From Bacteroidota bacterium (GTDB lineage Bacteria > Bacteroidota > Bacteroidia > Cytophagales > Cyclobacteriaceae): DNA of 64,000 nucleotides. Positions 9,556 through 18,337 of the stretch are shown here, piece after piece; position 1 is the stretch's first letter, and every line of letters starts with the position of its first letter. Where the stretch lies: the NCBI GenBank assembly GCA_023417065.1, contig JAEZGH010000089.1, positions 62,001 to 126,000 of the forward strand. Reading direction: 5' to 3'. Both the position numbers and the translations under genes were made by a program. The notes below the pieces were generated by a model, which ran no database searches, was not told the origin of the DNA, and was given only the letters and a program-made list of their open reading frames with translations.

Positions 9556-10524
9556 TTACACAATTCCTTCTTTGAGAAGGTCATGCAGATGTACGAAACC
9601 GACAAGCCTTTTCTGGTCCATAACGGGCAGTTGGGTAATGTTATTCTCCTGCATGATATGCAGTGCCTTAACTGCATACTCATCCTTTTGAATACTTTTT
9701 GGGTTTCGCGACATAATATCGGCCGCCTTCAATTCCCCAATATTAATATTTTTCTGAAGCATTCTTCGTAAATCTCCATCGGTAATGATCCCGACCATTT
9801 CATCATCGTTACCGATTACTGCAGTACATCCAAGCCGTTTGGTAGATATTTCAAGAATAGCGTCTGTTACGGAAGTTTCGGGCTGAACCCGTGGCAAAGC
9901 ATTTTGAAGGTAGATGTCAGAAACTTTCAAATAAAGTTGTTTTCCAAGAGCACCTCCGGGATGAAATTCGGCAAAATCCTTAGGGCTGAAATCCCGCATC
10001 TCCAGCAGGCAGACAGCCAGGGCATCGCCCATGGCCAGGTGTGCTGTCGTGCTCGTAGTGGGTGCAAGATTAAGTGGGCATGCTTCTTCTGCAATCGTTG
10101 CATTCAATACGAAATCGGCTTGTTGCGCGAGATAGGAATTTGTGTTGCTGATCAGTGCAACAAGCTTTGAACCTCTGCGTTTCAGTAACGGAACCAGAAC
10201 TTTAATCTCGGGGGTACTCCCGCTTTTTGAGATACAAATGACGATGTCATCTTTTTGAATCATGCCAAGGTCACCATGGATCGCATCAGCGGCATGCATG
10301 AACAAAGCAGGTGTCCCGGTCGAGTTAAGCGTAGCGACTATTTTATTTGCAATAATGGCACTTTTGCCAACGCCCGTTATGACAACACGGCCTTTTGCAG
10401 AATAAATCTCGTTAACGCATGCTTCAAAATTTTCGTCAATGAAGTTCGTCAGGTTCTCTATTGCACGTGCCTCATTTAATAAGACAGTGCGTGCAATGTT
10501 TTTGATATTTTTTACTAAATTCAA
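9556..10524 (-). CDS. kdsD: D-arabinose-5-phosphate isomerase, SIS plus two CBS domains
   Basis: This KpsF/GutQ/KdsD-family enzyme converts ribulose-5-phosphate to arabinose-5-phosphate, the first step toward Kdo for lipopolysaccharide. The N-terminal SIS domain shows GVGKSAIIANKIVATL and ISKSGSTPEI, and two CBS domains follow (roughly residues 200-320). The frame is open to 10557, but a TTG there overlaps the -7 promoter box at 10555-10562. I therefore prefer the TTG at 10524, giving 322 residues beginning MNLVKNIKNIA. It is divergent from recQ across a very short promoter region and precedes the guanylyltransferase gene. Confidence 0.92.
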   Translation of the reverse strand: MNLVKNIKNIARTVLLNEARAIENLTNFIDENFEACVNEIYSAKGRVVITGVGKSAIIANKIVATLNSTGTPALFMHAADAIHGDLGMIQKDDIVICISKSGSTPEIKVLVPLLKRRGSKLVALISNTNSYLAQQADFVLNATIAEEACPLNLAPTTSTTAHLAMGDALAVCLLEMRDFSPKDFAEFHPGGALGKQLYLKVSDIYLQNALPRVQPETSVTDAILEISTKRLGCTAVIGNDDEMVGIITDGDLRRMLQKNINIGELKAADIMSRNPKSIQKDEYAVKALHIMQENNITQLPVMDQKRLVGFVHLHDLLKEGIV

Positions 10525-10545
10525 TGCCCTTAGAAAATTAGCTTT

Positions 10546-10576
10546 GTTGGAACACAAAGATACATATTTAGGTTTT
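10546..10576 (+). promoter_or_regulatory. Predicted recQ promoter
   Basis: TTG at 10546-10548 and TAGGTTTT at 10569-10576 are separated by 20 bases, a near match to the Bacteroidota TTG/TAnnTTTG pattern. Transcription would begin about 10 bases before the recQ ATG. It overlaps the divergent kdsD promoter. Confidence 0.45.
10555..10562 (-). promoter_or_regulatory. Predicted kdsD promoter, -7 box
   Basis: The minus strand reads TATCTTTG, an exact TAnnTTTG match. It decides the kdsD start: the upstream TTG at 10557 lies inside this box, so the TTG at 10524 is favoured. Confidence 0.5.
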
Positions 10577-10592
10577 TATCAAAACATGTAGG

Positions 10593-12782
10593 ATGTTGGT
10601 AGAAGAGAAAGATGCTCTGAAGGAGCGTTTGAAAGAAATTTTTGGTTACAGCCAGTTCCGCGGTAATCAGGAGACGATCATCAGGAACTTATTAGAAGGG
10701 AATAACACATTTGTTATTATGCCAACTGGCGCAGGCAAGTCGCTCTGCTATCAGTTGCCGGCCATGATGCGCGACGGACTGGCTATTGTAATCTCACCGC
10801 TGATCGCCCTGATGAAAAACCAGGTCGACCAGATGAATGCATATGGCGTCAACGCACGCTTCCTTAACTCAACGCTGAGTAAAGGTGAAATCACAAGACT
10901 CAAGAAAGAATGCATGAACGGCAACGTGAAGTTACTTTACGTTGCTCCGGAATCCCTCAACAAAGAAGAAACGATAGAATTCCTCAAGAAGGTAAACGTT
11001 TCCTTCGTCGCTATCGATGAAGCGCACTGTATCTCTGAATGGGGTCATGACTTCCGCCCGGAATACCGTCGGATAAAAACAATGATCCAACAACTCGGCG
11101 ACATGCCAGTGATCGCGTTGACCGCCACAGCTACGCCCAAGGTTCAACTCGACATTCAGAAGAACCTTCAGATGGAAGAAGCCGATGTTTTCATCTCCTC
11201 CTTTAACCGTAAGAATCTCTTCTATGAGGTAAGACCAAAGAAAGAAACAAAGAAACAACTTATCCGATTCCTCAAAGAACACAAAGGTAAGTCAGGCGTT
11301 ATCTATTGTCTCAGCCGCAAAAAAGTTGAGGAGATCGCTCAGCTACTCAACGTGAATGGATTTAAGGCAGCACCCTATCACGCAGGCCTTGATCCGGATG
11401 TGCGAATGAAAAATCAGGACGACTTCCTGAATGAAGAAGTCGATATCATTGTAGCAACGATCGCCTTCGGTATGGGTATCGATAAGCCCGACGTGCGGTT
11501 TGTCGTTCACTATGATGTTCCCAAATCGCTCGAAGGATATTATCAGGAAACAGGACGTGCCGGACGCGATGGTCTCGAAGGCATTTGCCTCATGTTCTAT
11601 AGCCATAACGACCTGAACAAACTTGAGAAGTTCAACAAGGACAAACCTGTTCAGGAACGCGAGAATGCCCGGATACTCCTTCAGGAAATGGAGTATTACG
11701 CCGAATCTCCTGTCTGTCGCCGCCGCCAGTTGCTTCACTACTTCGGCGAAGAGTATACGCAGGAGAATTGCGGCATGTGTGATAACTGCGTGCATCCACG
11801 TGAACGGTTCGACGGTACCGAGTCATTGGCACTTGCCATTCGCACGGTGAAACTAACCAATGGAAGATTCGGTCTTAACCACCTTGTTCATGTTATCCGT
11901 GGTGTTGAGGATGAATACGTAAAAAGCTACGGTCACTTCGACCTCGACGTTTACGGACAGGGTGCCCATGAAGACGCGGACTATTGGAAGTCGGTAATCC
12001 GCCAGGCGCTCATTTATCAGTACCTGGAAAAAGATATCGACAACATCGGTGCATTGAAGGTGTCTAAGAAGGGGCTTGACTTCCTCAAAAAGCCATATCT
12101 GGTCGAGCTGTCGCGAGACCACGACTTTACAACCGACATCGAAGAAGAAGAAGAATCGCCGGAAAAAGCGCCGGTCAATTCGAAGTCATACGACGTGAAA
12201 CTGTTTGAGATTCTAAAGAATCTCAGGAAAAAGATTGCCAAGGAAAAGGGCCTGCCTCCGTATGTGATCTTCCAGGATCCGTCACTGGAGGAAATGGCCA
12301 CTACTTACCCGACCACGAAAGATGAACTCGCCCAGGTCAACGGGGTCGGTATGGGCAAAGTCAATAAATTTGGCAAGGAGTTTCTCGCTGCGATTGAGAA
12401 GTTCGTCGACGAAAATGACATTGAAACTGCCAATGACGTTGTCGTAAAATCGTCGGTGAACAAGTCAAAGACGAAGATCTTTATTATCCAGCAGATTGAC
12501 CGCAAAGTAGACCTGGAAGAGATTGCTGAGTCCATCAACCTGTCCTTTGAAGATATGCTCACTGAAATTGAGAATATCTGCTACGCAGGCACGAAACTCA
12601 ATCTCACTTACTATATCGACCAGGTGCTCGATCGGCATAAGCAGGAGGACATCCATGACTACTTCATGTCCGCGGAAACCGACAGCCTGGAGGCTGCCCT
12701 GCAGGATGATTCTATTGCTGAATATTCCGAGGAGGAAATCCGGCTGATGCGGATCAAGTTCCTTTCAGAATACGCTAACTGA
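10593..12782 (+). CDS. recQ: ATP-dependent DNA helicase RecQ
   Basis: This is a 3'-5' superfamily 2 DNA helicase of recombination and replication-fork repair. Visible motifs are Walker A TGAGKS (residues 45-50), the DEAH box (142-145), and the helicase C core with ATIAFGMGIDKPDVR and the arginine-finger region QETGRAGRDG. A zinc-binding region follows (CRRRQLLHYF to CGMCDNC), then a winged helix and an HRDC domain (around YVIFQDPSLEEMA). The 729 residues include a tail after HRDC that ends in an acidic, helical segment, as in longer Bacteroidota RecQ proteins. It is monocistronic: a strong hairpin terminator follows. Confidence 0.97.
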   Translation: MLVEEKDALKERLKEIFGYSQFRGNQETIIRNLLEGNNTFVIMPTGAGKSLCYQLPAMMRDGLAIVISPLIALMKNQVDQMNAYGVNARFLNSTLSKGEITRLKKECMNGNVKLLYVAPESLNKEETIEFLKKVNVSFVAIDEAHCISEWGHDFRPEYRRIKTMIQQLGDMPVIALTATATPKVQLDIQKNLQMEEADVFISSFNRKNLFYEVRPKKETKKQLIRFLKEHKGKSGVIYCLSRKKVEEIAQLLNVNGFKAAPYHAGLDPDVRMKNQDDFLNEEVDIIVATIAFGMGIDKPDVRFVVHYDVPKSLEGYYQETGRAGRDGLEGICLMFYSHNDLNKLEKFNKDKPVQERENARILLQEMEYYAESPVCRRRQLLHYFGEEYTQENCGMCDNCVHPRERFDGTESLALAIRTVKLTNGRFGLNHLVHVIRGVEDEYVKSYGHFDLDVYGQGAHEDADYWKSVIRQALIYQYLEKDIDNIGALKVSKKGLDFLKKPYLVELSRDHDFTTDIEEEEESPEKAPVNSKSYDVKLFEILKNLRKKIAKEKGLPPYVIFQDPSLEEMATTYPTTKDELAQVNGVGMGKVNKFGKEFLAAIEKFVDENDIETANDVVVKSSVNKSKTKIFIIQQIDRKVDLEEIAESINLSFEDMLTEIENICYAGTKLNLTYYIDQVLDRHKQEDIHDYFMSAETDSLEAALQDDSIAEYSEEEIRLMRIKFLSEYAN

Positions 12783-12801
12783 TCAGTCAAAGCAGATAAT
12801 C

Positions 12802-12831
12802 AAAACGCGGGCTTTCAGTCCGCGTTTTTTT
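12802..12831 (+). terminator. Intrinsic terminator after recQ
   Basis: AAAACGCGG and CCGCGTTTT form a nine-pair stem around a nine-base loop, followed by further T. It lies 20 bases after the recQ stop. Confidence 0.85.
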
Positions 12832-12871
12832 GTGCCCAATCCAGCCGATTTTATTTAATGGAATAGAAAAG

Positions 12872-12879
12872 TATCTTTG
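12872..12879 (+). promoter_or_regulatory. Predicted purD promoter, -7 box
   Basis: TATCTTTG is an exact TAnnTTTG match, 27 bases before the purD ATG and after the recQ terminator. The -33 region is T-rich without a clear TTG. Confidence 0.5.
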
Positions 12880-12906
12880 GGATTCACTACTTGATTCTAT
12901 CTAAGA

Positions 12907-14193
12907 ATGAACATACTGATTGTGGGAAATGGTGGTCGTGAACATGCCTTTGCCTGGAAGATCCGGCAAAGCCCTGCGTGCGACAACCTCTACGTCGCCC
13001 CCGGTAATGCGGGAAGCGGCCAAATAGCCCAAAATGTCTCTATAGCCGTAGACGACTTCGCCGCCCTCGGCACTTTTTGCGTCGAGAACAAGGTGGATAT
13101 GGTGGTCGTCGGCCCTGAACTACCGCTGGTTAAGGGAATCCGCGATTACTTTGCTGCCGATCCGAAACTTAGTTCTATCCTTTTCGTCGGTCCCGGGAAA
13201 ACCGGAGCCCAGCTTGAAGGCTCGAAAGACTTTTCGAAGCAGTTCATGCTGCGTCACGGAGTACCCACAGCACAGGCCCAATCGTTTGACGTCACCGAGC
13301 TGAGCGCTGCCAAAACGTACGTAGCCGACATGAGGCCTCCTATCGTGCTGAAGGCGGATGGCCTTGCTGCAGGCAAAGGGGTAGTGATCTGCCAAAGTGT
13401 ACAAGAAGCTCAGCAGGAACTTGAGGATATGCTTGTCAGCAAGAAGTTCGGCGAGGCAAGTGCCAAGGTTCTGGTGGAGGAATTCCTATCCGGTATTGAG
13501 CTGTCGGTCTTTATTCTTACTGATGGAAAGGACTATGTCATCCTTCCTGAAGCGAAAGACTACAAACGCATTGGCAACGGCGATACCGGCCCGAATACCG
13601 GTGGAATGGGTGCCGTGTCTCCAGTTATATTCGCCGGCCCTGAGTTTATGAGGAAGGTCGACGAGCAGGTAGTTAAGCCCACTATCGCCGGCCTTAAAAA
13701 GGAGAACATCGACTACTGTGGTTTTATCTTCGTAGGTTTGATGAACGTCGGAGGCGATCCGTATGTTATCGAGTACAACGCGCGGATGGGTGACCCTGAA
13801 ACGCAGGCAGTTTTGCCCAGAATCAAAACAGACTTTGTCGAACTCCTGGAGTCGGCTGCCCGCGGAACATTGGCCAATAAGAAGATCGAAATAGATACCG
13901 ACTACTCCGTGACGCTGGCAATGGTGTCAGGTGGCTACCCGGGCGATTATGTCAAAGGGAAAGTCATAAAGGGACTCGATGAACAGAAGGACGCCCTTGT
14001 GTTTCATGCTGGAACGAAACGCGACAATGATACTGTGGTTACCGACGGTGGCCGTGTTCTGGCAGTTACTGGCAAAGGCGTTACACTTGAGGAAGCCAGA
14101 AAGAAGGCCTACGATGGCGCGGCGTTTGTCTCCTGGGAGAACCTTTTTTACCGAAGCGATATCGGCCAGGATTTATTAAACTATAAAGAGTAA
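12907..14193 (+). CDS. purD: Phosphoribosylamine-glycine ligase
   Basis: PurD is the ATP-grasp enzyme that joins glycine to phosphoribosylamine in the second step of purine synthesis. The N-terminal domain starts MNILIVGNGGREHAFAWKI, with the GGREH phosphate-binding signature. The ATP-grasp core includes LKADGLAAGKGV and GDTGPNTGGMGAVSP, and metal-binding residues lie near YNARMGDPETQ. The length of 428 residues is standard. It ends 5 bases before ricT, so the two probably share a transcript. Confidence 0.97.
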   Translation: MNILIVGNGGREHAFAWKIRQSPACDNLYVAPGNAGSGQIAQNVSIAVDDFAALGTFCVENKVDMVVVGPELPLVKGIRDYFAADPKLSSILFVGPGKTGAQLEGSKDFSKQFMLRHGVPTAQAQSFDVTELSAAKTYVADMRPPIVLKADGLAAGKGVVICQSVQEAQQELEDMLVSKKFGEASAKVLVEEFLSGIELSVFILTDGKDYVILPEAKDYKRIGNGDTGPNTGGMGAVSPVIFAGPEFMRKVDEQVVKPTIAGLKKENIDYCGFIFVGLMNVGGDPYVIEYNARMGDPETQAVLPRIKTDFVELLESAARGTLANKKIEIDTDYSVTLAMVSGGYPGDYVKGKVIKGLDEQKDALVFHAGTKRDNDTVVTDGGRVLAVTGKGVTLEEARKKAYDGAAFVSWENLFYRSDIGQDLLNYKE

Positions 14194-14198
14194 GCGGG

Positions 14199-15404
14199 AT
14201 GGGGTGTTCATGTGGATCCACAAAAACCGGTAAAGTTTCCGGATGCAATAATAACGGAGCCTGTAGCACAGGTGGCTGTAATAAAATGAACGTCTTCGAC
14301 TGGCTTTCGAATATGGAAATGCCAACGGTCGATACCTTCAACATTATCGAGGTCAGATTTAAAAACGGTCGCAAGGAGTTTTTCCGTAACACCGAAGGAC
14401 TCGAGCTGACTACCGGCGACGCGGTTGTCGTTGAAGTGCCAAACGGGCATCATATCGGTTACGTGTCTCTCCAGGGCGAACTGGTACGGCTGCAGATGCA
14501 AAAGAAGAAAGTTGCAGACGACGGAGAGATCCGCAAGATTTACCGGATTGCCCATCAAAAGGACCTTGAGAAGTTTGAGGAGGTGAAGAAACGCGAACTT
14601 CCTACGTTATATCGCACACGCGAAATCATCCGCGACCTCAAGCTTGAGATGAAGCTTTCTGATATCGAGTATCAGGCTGACAATACCAAAGCCACTTTCT
14701 TTTACTCCGCTGATGATCGTGTTGACTTTCGTGAACTCATCAAGATCCTCGCAGCTGAGTTTAAAATACGCGTTGAAATGCGCCAGATCAGTTTGCGACA
14801 GGAGGCAGGGCGCCTCGGTGGTATTGGCGTATGTGGGCGTGAGCTCTGCTGCTCTACGTGGCTGAGCGAGTTTAAGAATGTTGCTACAAGTGCAGCGCGA
14901 TATCAAAACCTTTCACTTAATCCCAGCAAGCTTTCCGGGCAGTGCGGCAGATTGAAATGCTGCCTTAATTATGAACTGGAAACATATATGGAAGCCCTCG
15001 ATAGCATCCCTAAAATTGAAGGGCCGCTGCTCACGCTGAAGGGTGACGCCGTGCTTCAGAAGACCGACATATTCCGCAAGATCATGTGGTTCGGCTTCAG
15101 CGAGGAGAATACCTGGTATCCTTTGAACGTCGACAGGGTCAACCATATCCTGCGAATGAATCGCGAAGGAAAAAAGCCGGCAAGCCTCGACGTCGATCAG
15201 ATCGAAGAGAAGGTTATGGCGGAACCTCTTAATAGTGATCTGGACAGAATGGACAAGAAATTCCGTAACAAGTCCAAGAAGAAGAAAAAGAAAAAACCTC
15301 AGGGTCCTCGTGAAGGTAAACCGGGTTCGCCGAATGCCGGGCCAAAGCCACCCAGAGGAAATAATCCGAATAATCAAAAACCAAATCCGAATAAGAAGCG
15401 ATGA
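14199..15404 (+). CDS. ricT: PSP1-domain protein, RicT (YaaT) family
   Basis: RicT-family proteins belong to the PSP1 group; in Bacillus the RicA-RicF-RicT complex carries iron-sulfur clusters and affects RNase Y-dependent RNA processing. The PSP1 core is recognisable by GIGVCGRELCCSTWL and GQCGRLKCCLNYE, both with conserved cysteines. Before the core is an extra cysteine-rich N-terminus with C3, C5, C16, C22 and C27, which could bind a metal or cluster. The C-terminus is a long basic, low-complexity tail of Lys, Pro, Asn and Gly that may bind nucleic acid. Its stop codon overlaps the gldH start by 4 bases (ATGA), a conserved neighbour pair in Bacteroidota. The molecular role here is unknown. 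Confidence 0.9.
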   Translation: MGCSCGSTKTGKVSGCNNNGACSTGGCNKMNVFDWLSNMEMPTVDTFNIIEVRFKNGRKEFFRNTEGLELTTGDAVVVEVPNGHHIGYVSLQGELVRLQMQKKKVADDGEIRKIYRIAHQKDLEKFEEVKKRELPTLYRTREIIRDLKLEMKLSDIEYQADNTKATFFYSADDRVDFRELIKILAAEFKIRVEMRQISLRQEAGRLGGIGVCGRELCCSTWLSEFKNVATSAARYQNLSLNPSKLSGQCGRLKCCLNYELETYMEALDSIPKIEGPLLTLKGDAVLQKTDIFRKIMWFGFSEENTWYPLNVDRVNHILRMNREGKKPASLDVDQIEEKVMAEPLNSDLDRMDKKFRNKSKKKKKKKPQGPREGKPGSPNAGPKPPRGNNPNNQKPNPNKKR

Positions 15405-15883
15405 GAGTCGGGATTTTGGCGGGTGTTATCCTCCTCCTTCTGACATCATGTGGTCAGGATCATGTTTACCGTGAATATGCAGACTTCGAAGACAGAATAT
15501 GGCTTGCTTCAGAAGACGCGCGATTCACTTTTGAGATAACAGATACGGCTTCGACGTACAACGTGTACTGCAACCTTCGGAACTCAACGCACTACAAGTG
15601 GTCGCGGATATTTGTGAATTTCACAATGTCGGATACCTTGGGAACAAGACTTCAGGAGAAATTAGTTACAGAGTTTCTTTTTGATCCGAAATCAGGAAAG
15701 CCCTTTGGGAAAAGTGGGCTTGGTGACTTATACGATCACCGGATAAATGTTCTCTCCAATTATCGCTTCCCCCGTGCAGGGGTTTATGAAGCAGTGTTCA
15801 ACCAATCCATGCGAACTGATTCGCTGACAGGGATACTTTCAGTAGGGCTTGGAATTGAGAAAGTCCCGGCTTCTCCGAATTAG
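15401..15883 (+). CDS. gldH: Gliding motility lipoprotein GldH
   Basis: GldH is a lipoprotein required for gliding in Flavobacterium. This 160-residue protein has a lipoprotein signal peptide with the lipobox LLTSCGQ (lipidated cysteine near residue 17). The mature part is beta-rich and begins DHVYREYADFEDRIW, typical of the family. It starts with ATGA overlapping the ricT stop, so translation is probably coupled. Its stop overlaps by 4 bases the stop of the convergent M16-family gene. The identification rests on the pattern of the mature domain and on the ricT-gldH pairing. Confidence 0.85.
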   Translation: MRVGILAGVILLLLTSCGQDHVYREYADFEDRIWLASEDARFTFEITDTASTYNVYCNLRNSTHYKWSRIFVNFTMSDTLGTRLQEKLVTEFLFDPKSGKPFGKSGLGDLYDHRINVLSNYRFPRAGVYEAVFNQSMRTDSLTGILSVGLGIEKVPASPN

Positions 15884-17139
15884 CCTACAGCTATCTCATA
15901 AAAGGAATCTTCAGAATAGTACTTATCCGCGGCAGCCATCAGGTCTTCCGCGGAGATGGTATCAATTCGTTGGATCAATCTTGTATAGTAGTCTTTGCTG
16001 AGTTCGTAAAGCAAGAGATTTTTCAGCTTGTCTGCATGAGAGAACGGTGTCGTGATCTCAGCCTGCAAACTTCCGATGAAGTGGTTTCGCGCTGTTTCAA
16101 GTTCCTCCGTGGGTATGGGCTCTTGTGAAAGTCTCCGGAGTTCGCCGCGGATTTCATCGAATGTAAGTCCGAGGTTCTCCTTGTTAACGTCCGCGCCAAT
16201 AACGAGATAACTATCGCGCATCAGGGTATGGATCGATGCATATATCCCGTATGTCAATCCCTTTTCCTCCCGGATATTCTTCATCAATCGTGAGCCGAAA
16301 TAGCCGCCGAGGATATGATTAAGGAGAAGTACGTCGAAGTAGTCACTGTGGCGTCTCCCGATGAAGCGCTTTCCAACGCGGACCGATGCCTGCAGACTAC
16401 CTTCCTTGTCATATAGCTTCCGAATCGGATCTTCTGCAGGAGTCTGATGAGCGCCGGCCTCAGAGGGTTTACACTTCAGGCCTGCAAACGTCATGTTGAT
16501 GAGGTTGACGTTAGATGAATCTATCTTACCGGACACGACGATGAAGAGGTCGCGCAGAAAGCCGTTATAATGTGCTTTCAGATCATCCTGGTTGATTGTC
16601 TCTACTTCGTTTTCATCGAGCTCCTTGCCGTAAGGATGCACATCGCCGAAAAGGTGTTTCCGAAAATACTTACCCGCCTGATAGGAGGTCTTTTCCTTGT
16701 TCACCTTTAGATTCTGAAGGAAGATGGTCTTCGACTGCTCCAGCTCGCGTTCCGGAAACACTGAGTCAGTGATGATCTCGTAGAGGAGTTCAAGAACAGG
16801 TTGCAGATTTTTGGTCAGGGAATAAAGCGACACACTTACAACATCGAGTCCCGGATTGATTTCGACATGTGCACCGTAGAAGTCGAACACGCTGGCGATA
16901 TCAAAGCTGCTTTTCCGGCTCGTGCCCTTCATCAGAAGGTTAGCCATGAAGTGAGCAGCACCCCATTTCGTTTCATACCATCTTCCGGCTTTAAAGATCA
17001 ATTCGATTTTGATGACCTCCTGTTGTCCTCCGGAAAGGTAATGAATTGGAATTCCGTTTGATAAGCTATGAGTTGAAGGTTCGAGTAAATCAAACCGGGT
17101 CGTTTTCTGAAACGGCGGGGCTATTGTTCTGTCTAGCAT
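15880..17139 (-). CDS. M16 family peptidase homologue, zinc motif lost
   Basis: The 419-residue protein has the two-lobed M16 (pitrilysin/processing peptidase) fold signature. The zinc motif HxxEH is replaced by H63-F-M-A66-N67, so the catalytic glutamate and second histidine are missing. The C-terminal lobe keeps the R290...Y297 pair (NIREEKGLTYGIY) typical of the non-catalytic subunit of bacterial M16 heterodimers. It should therefore be a substrate-binding partner of an active M16 protein not encoded nearby, or have a structural role. It begins 3 bases after porV and is the last gene of the pssA-porU-porV-M16 run. There is no obvious signal peptide. Confidence 0.88.
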   Translation of the reverse strand: MLDRTIAPPFQKTTRFDLLEPSTHSLSNGIPIHYLSGGQQEVIKIELIFKAGRWYETKWGAAHFMANLLMKGTSRKSSFDIASVFDFYGAHVEINPGLDVVSVSLYSLTKNLQPVLELLYEIITDSVFPERELEQSKTIFLQNLKVNKEKTSYQAGKYFRKHLFGDVHPYGKELDENEVETINQDDLKAHYNGFLRDLFIVVSGKIDSSNVNLINMTFAGLKCKPSEAGAHQTPAEDPIRKLYDKEGSLQASVRVGKRFIGRRHSDYFDVLLLNHILGGYFGSRLMKNIREEKGLTYGIYASIHTLMRDSYLVIGADVNKENLGLTFDEIRGELRRLSQEPIPTEELETARNHFIGSLQAEITTPFSHADKLKNLLLYELSKDYYTRLIQRIDTISAEDLMAAADKYYSEDSFYEIAVG

Positions 17140-17142
17140 CGT

Positions 17143-18309
17143 TTAGTCTGTTACCGAACTTTCCAGATCCCGTGACCCCGCTATTTGCAGGAGGAAGGAG
17201 AATCTGAGCGTTTCGGCGAGAGGGTGTTCTCGTTTATTGGTGGGAACCAGGTAGGCGACGTCGATGCCAAAAGTCTTGCGACGGAACCCCGTACCCACGG
17301 TAAGATATTTCCGATTTCCCTTGAGGCTGTTTTCATTGAAGTAGCCAAGGCGGGCAGCGAACGTATCGTTGTACCAATACTCAATACCAGTCGAAATCAT
17401 AATTTCCTTGAGTTCTTCACTGGCCCCACCGGGCGCGTCGGCAAATGAACCGAACATGCCGCTCAGCAAGCTGCGATCGGGATCCTTTCCACGAACAATG
17501 TTCCCTGCTTCATCGCGTACAGGTGGAGTAGGAACAAGCAATTTGTTCAGGTCAAGGAGGAAGGTAAACTTGTTGTACGGGTTGGGTTCAACGGTGTATG
17601 CTGTCCCAAACCGCAGGTTTGTAGGCAGAAAATCGGAGTTATCGGCGTTAGTATAGGAAATCTTGGCGCCGATATTGGAGAGCGACGCACCAAACGAAAG
17701 CGTTGCGTTTTTCGCACTTCGCTCGATTGGTTTGGTATAATACACCCCGATGTCTGCAGCCACACTGTGCCCGGGTTTGGCATCCAAACCACTAAAGGCA
17801 CCGGTCAAGTTAGAGTAGATATACTTCGCGGTTCCGCCTATGCTGAAGTTCTCCGTAAGCATTCTCGAATAGGTGGCTTCAAATGAAAACTCGCGGGGGT
17901 TGAAATCGCCCAACGGGTTATTGTTTGGATCGCGGAAGCTGATGTCACCCAGATCAAAATATTTGATTCCCAGTGCGACGGCCTGTTCACGGTCAATTCT
18001 ATAAAAGCCGCCCAGATATGAGATATACATGTCGTTCACGATCTTGTTGAGCCAGGGTGTGACCGAAAGGGTGGCTCCGTGGCTGTATTCGATAAATGAC
18101 AGCTTACCGGGGTTCCACCATGCGCTGTTGGCGTCGGGCGAGCTTGCCACGCCGGCATCGCCTAATGCGGCATGTCGCGCATCAGGAGAAATGAGCAAAA
18201 AAGGAACGGCAGTGGTAATCGCATTATCCTGACCCAACGTATTTTGGGCAAAGACATTGAAACCCCCTACACCCAACATTAATATTACAAGTGAACTAAC
18301 GAGTCTCAT
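17143..18309 (-). CDS. porV: T9SS outer-membrane protein PorV
   Basis: PorV (LptO) is a FadL-like outer-membrane barrel that binds T9SS cargo at the SprA channel and hands it to the PorU sortase. The 388-residue protein has a signal peptide ending at VFAQ. The diagnostic N-terminal stretch contains AVPFLLISPDARHAALGDAG, followed by NSAWWNPGKLSF. The rest is barrel strands with turn-rich loops. The gene follows porU by 28 bases and precedes the M16 homologue by 3, consistent with one operon. Confidence 0.95.
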   Translation of the reverse strand: MRLVSSLVILMLGVGGFNVFAQNTLGQDNAITTAVPFLLISPDARHAALGDAGVASSPDANSAWWNPGKLSFIEYSHGATLSVTPWLNKIVNDMYISYLGGFYRIDREQAVALGIKYFDLGDISFRDPNNNPLGDFNPREFSFEATYSRMLTENFSIGGTAKYIYSNLTGAFSGLDAKPGHSVAADIGVYYTKPIERSAKNATLSFGASLSNIGAKISYTNADNSDFLPTNLRFGTAYTVEPNPYNKFTFLLDLNKLLVPTPPVRDEAGNIVRGKDPDRSLLSGMFGSFADAPGGASEELKEIMISTGIEYWYNDTFAARLGYFNENSLKGNRKYLTVGTGFRRKTFGIDVAYLVPTNKREHPLAETLRFSFLLQIAGSRDLESSVTD

Positions 18310-18337
18310 TCAGTTTTCTTCAAAGGTTTAAAATTAA

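Noticed and set aside
9556..10557. Longer KdsD starting at TTG 10557
   Set aside because: That codon overlaps an exact TAnnTTTG box for the same gene; TTG 10524 gives the usual N-terminus.
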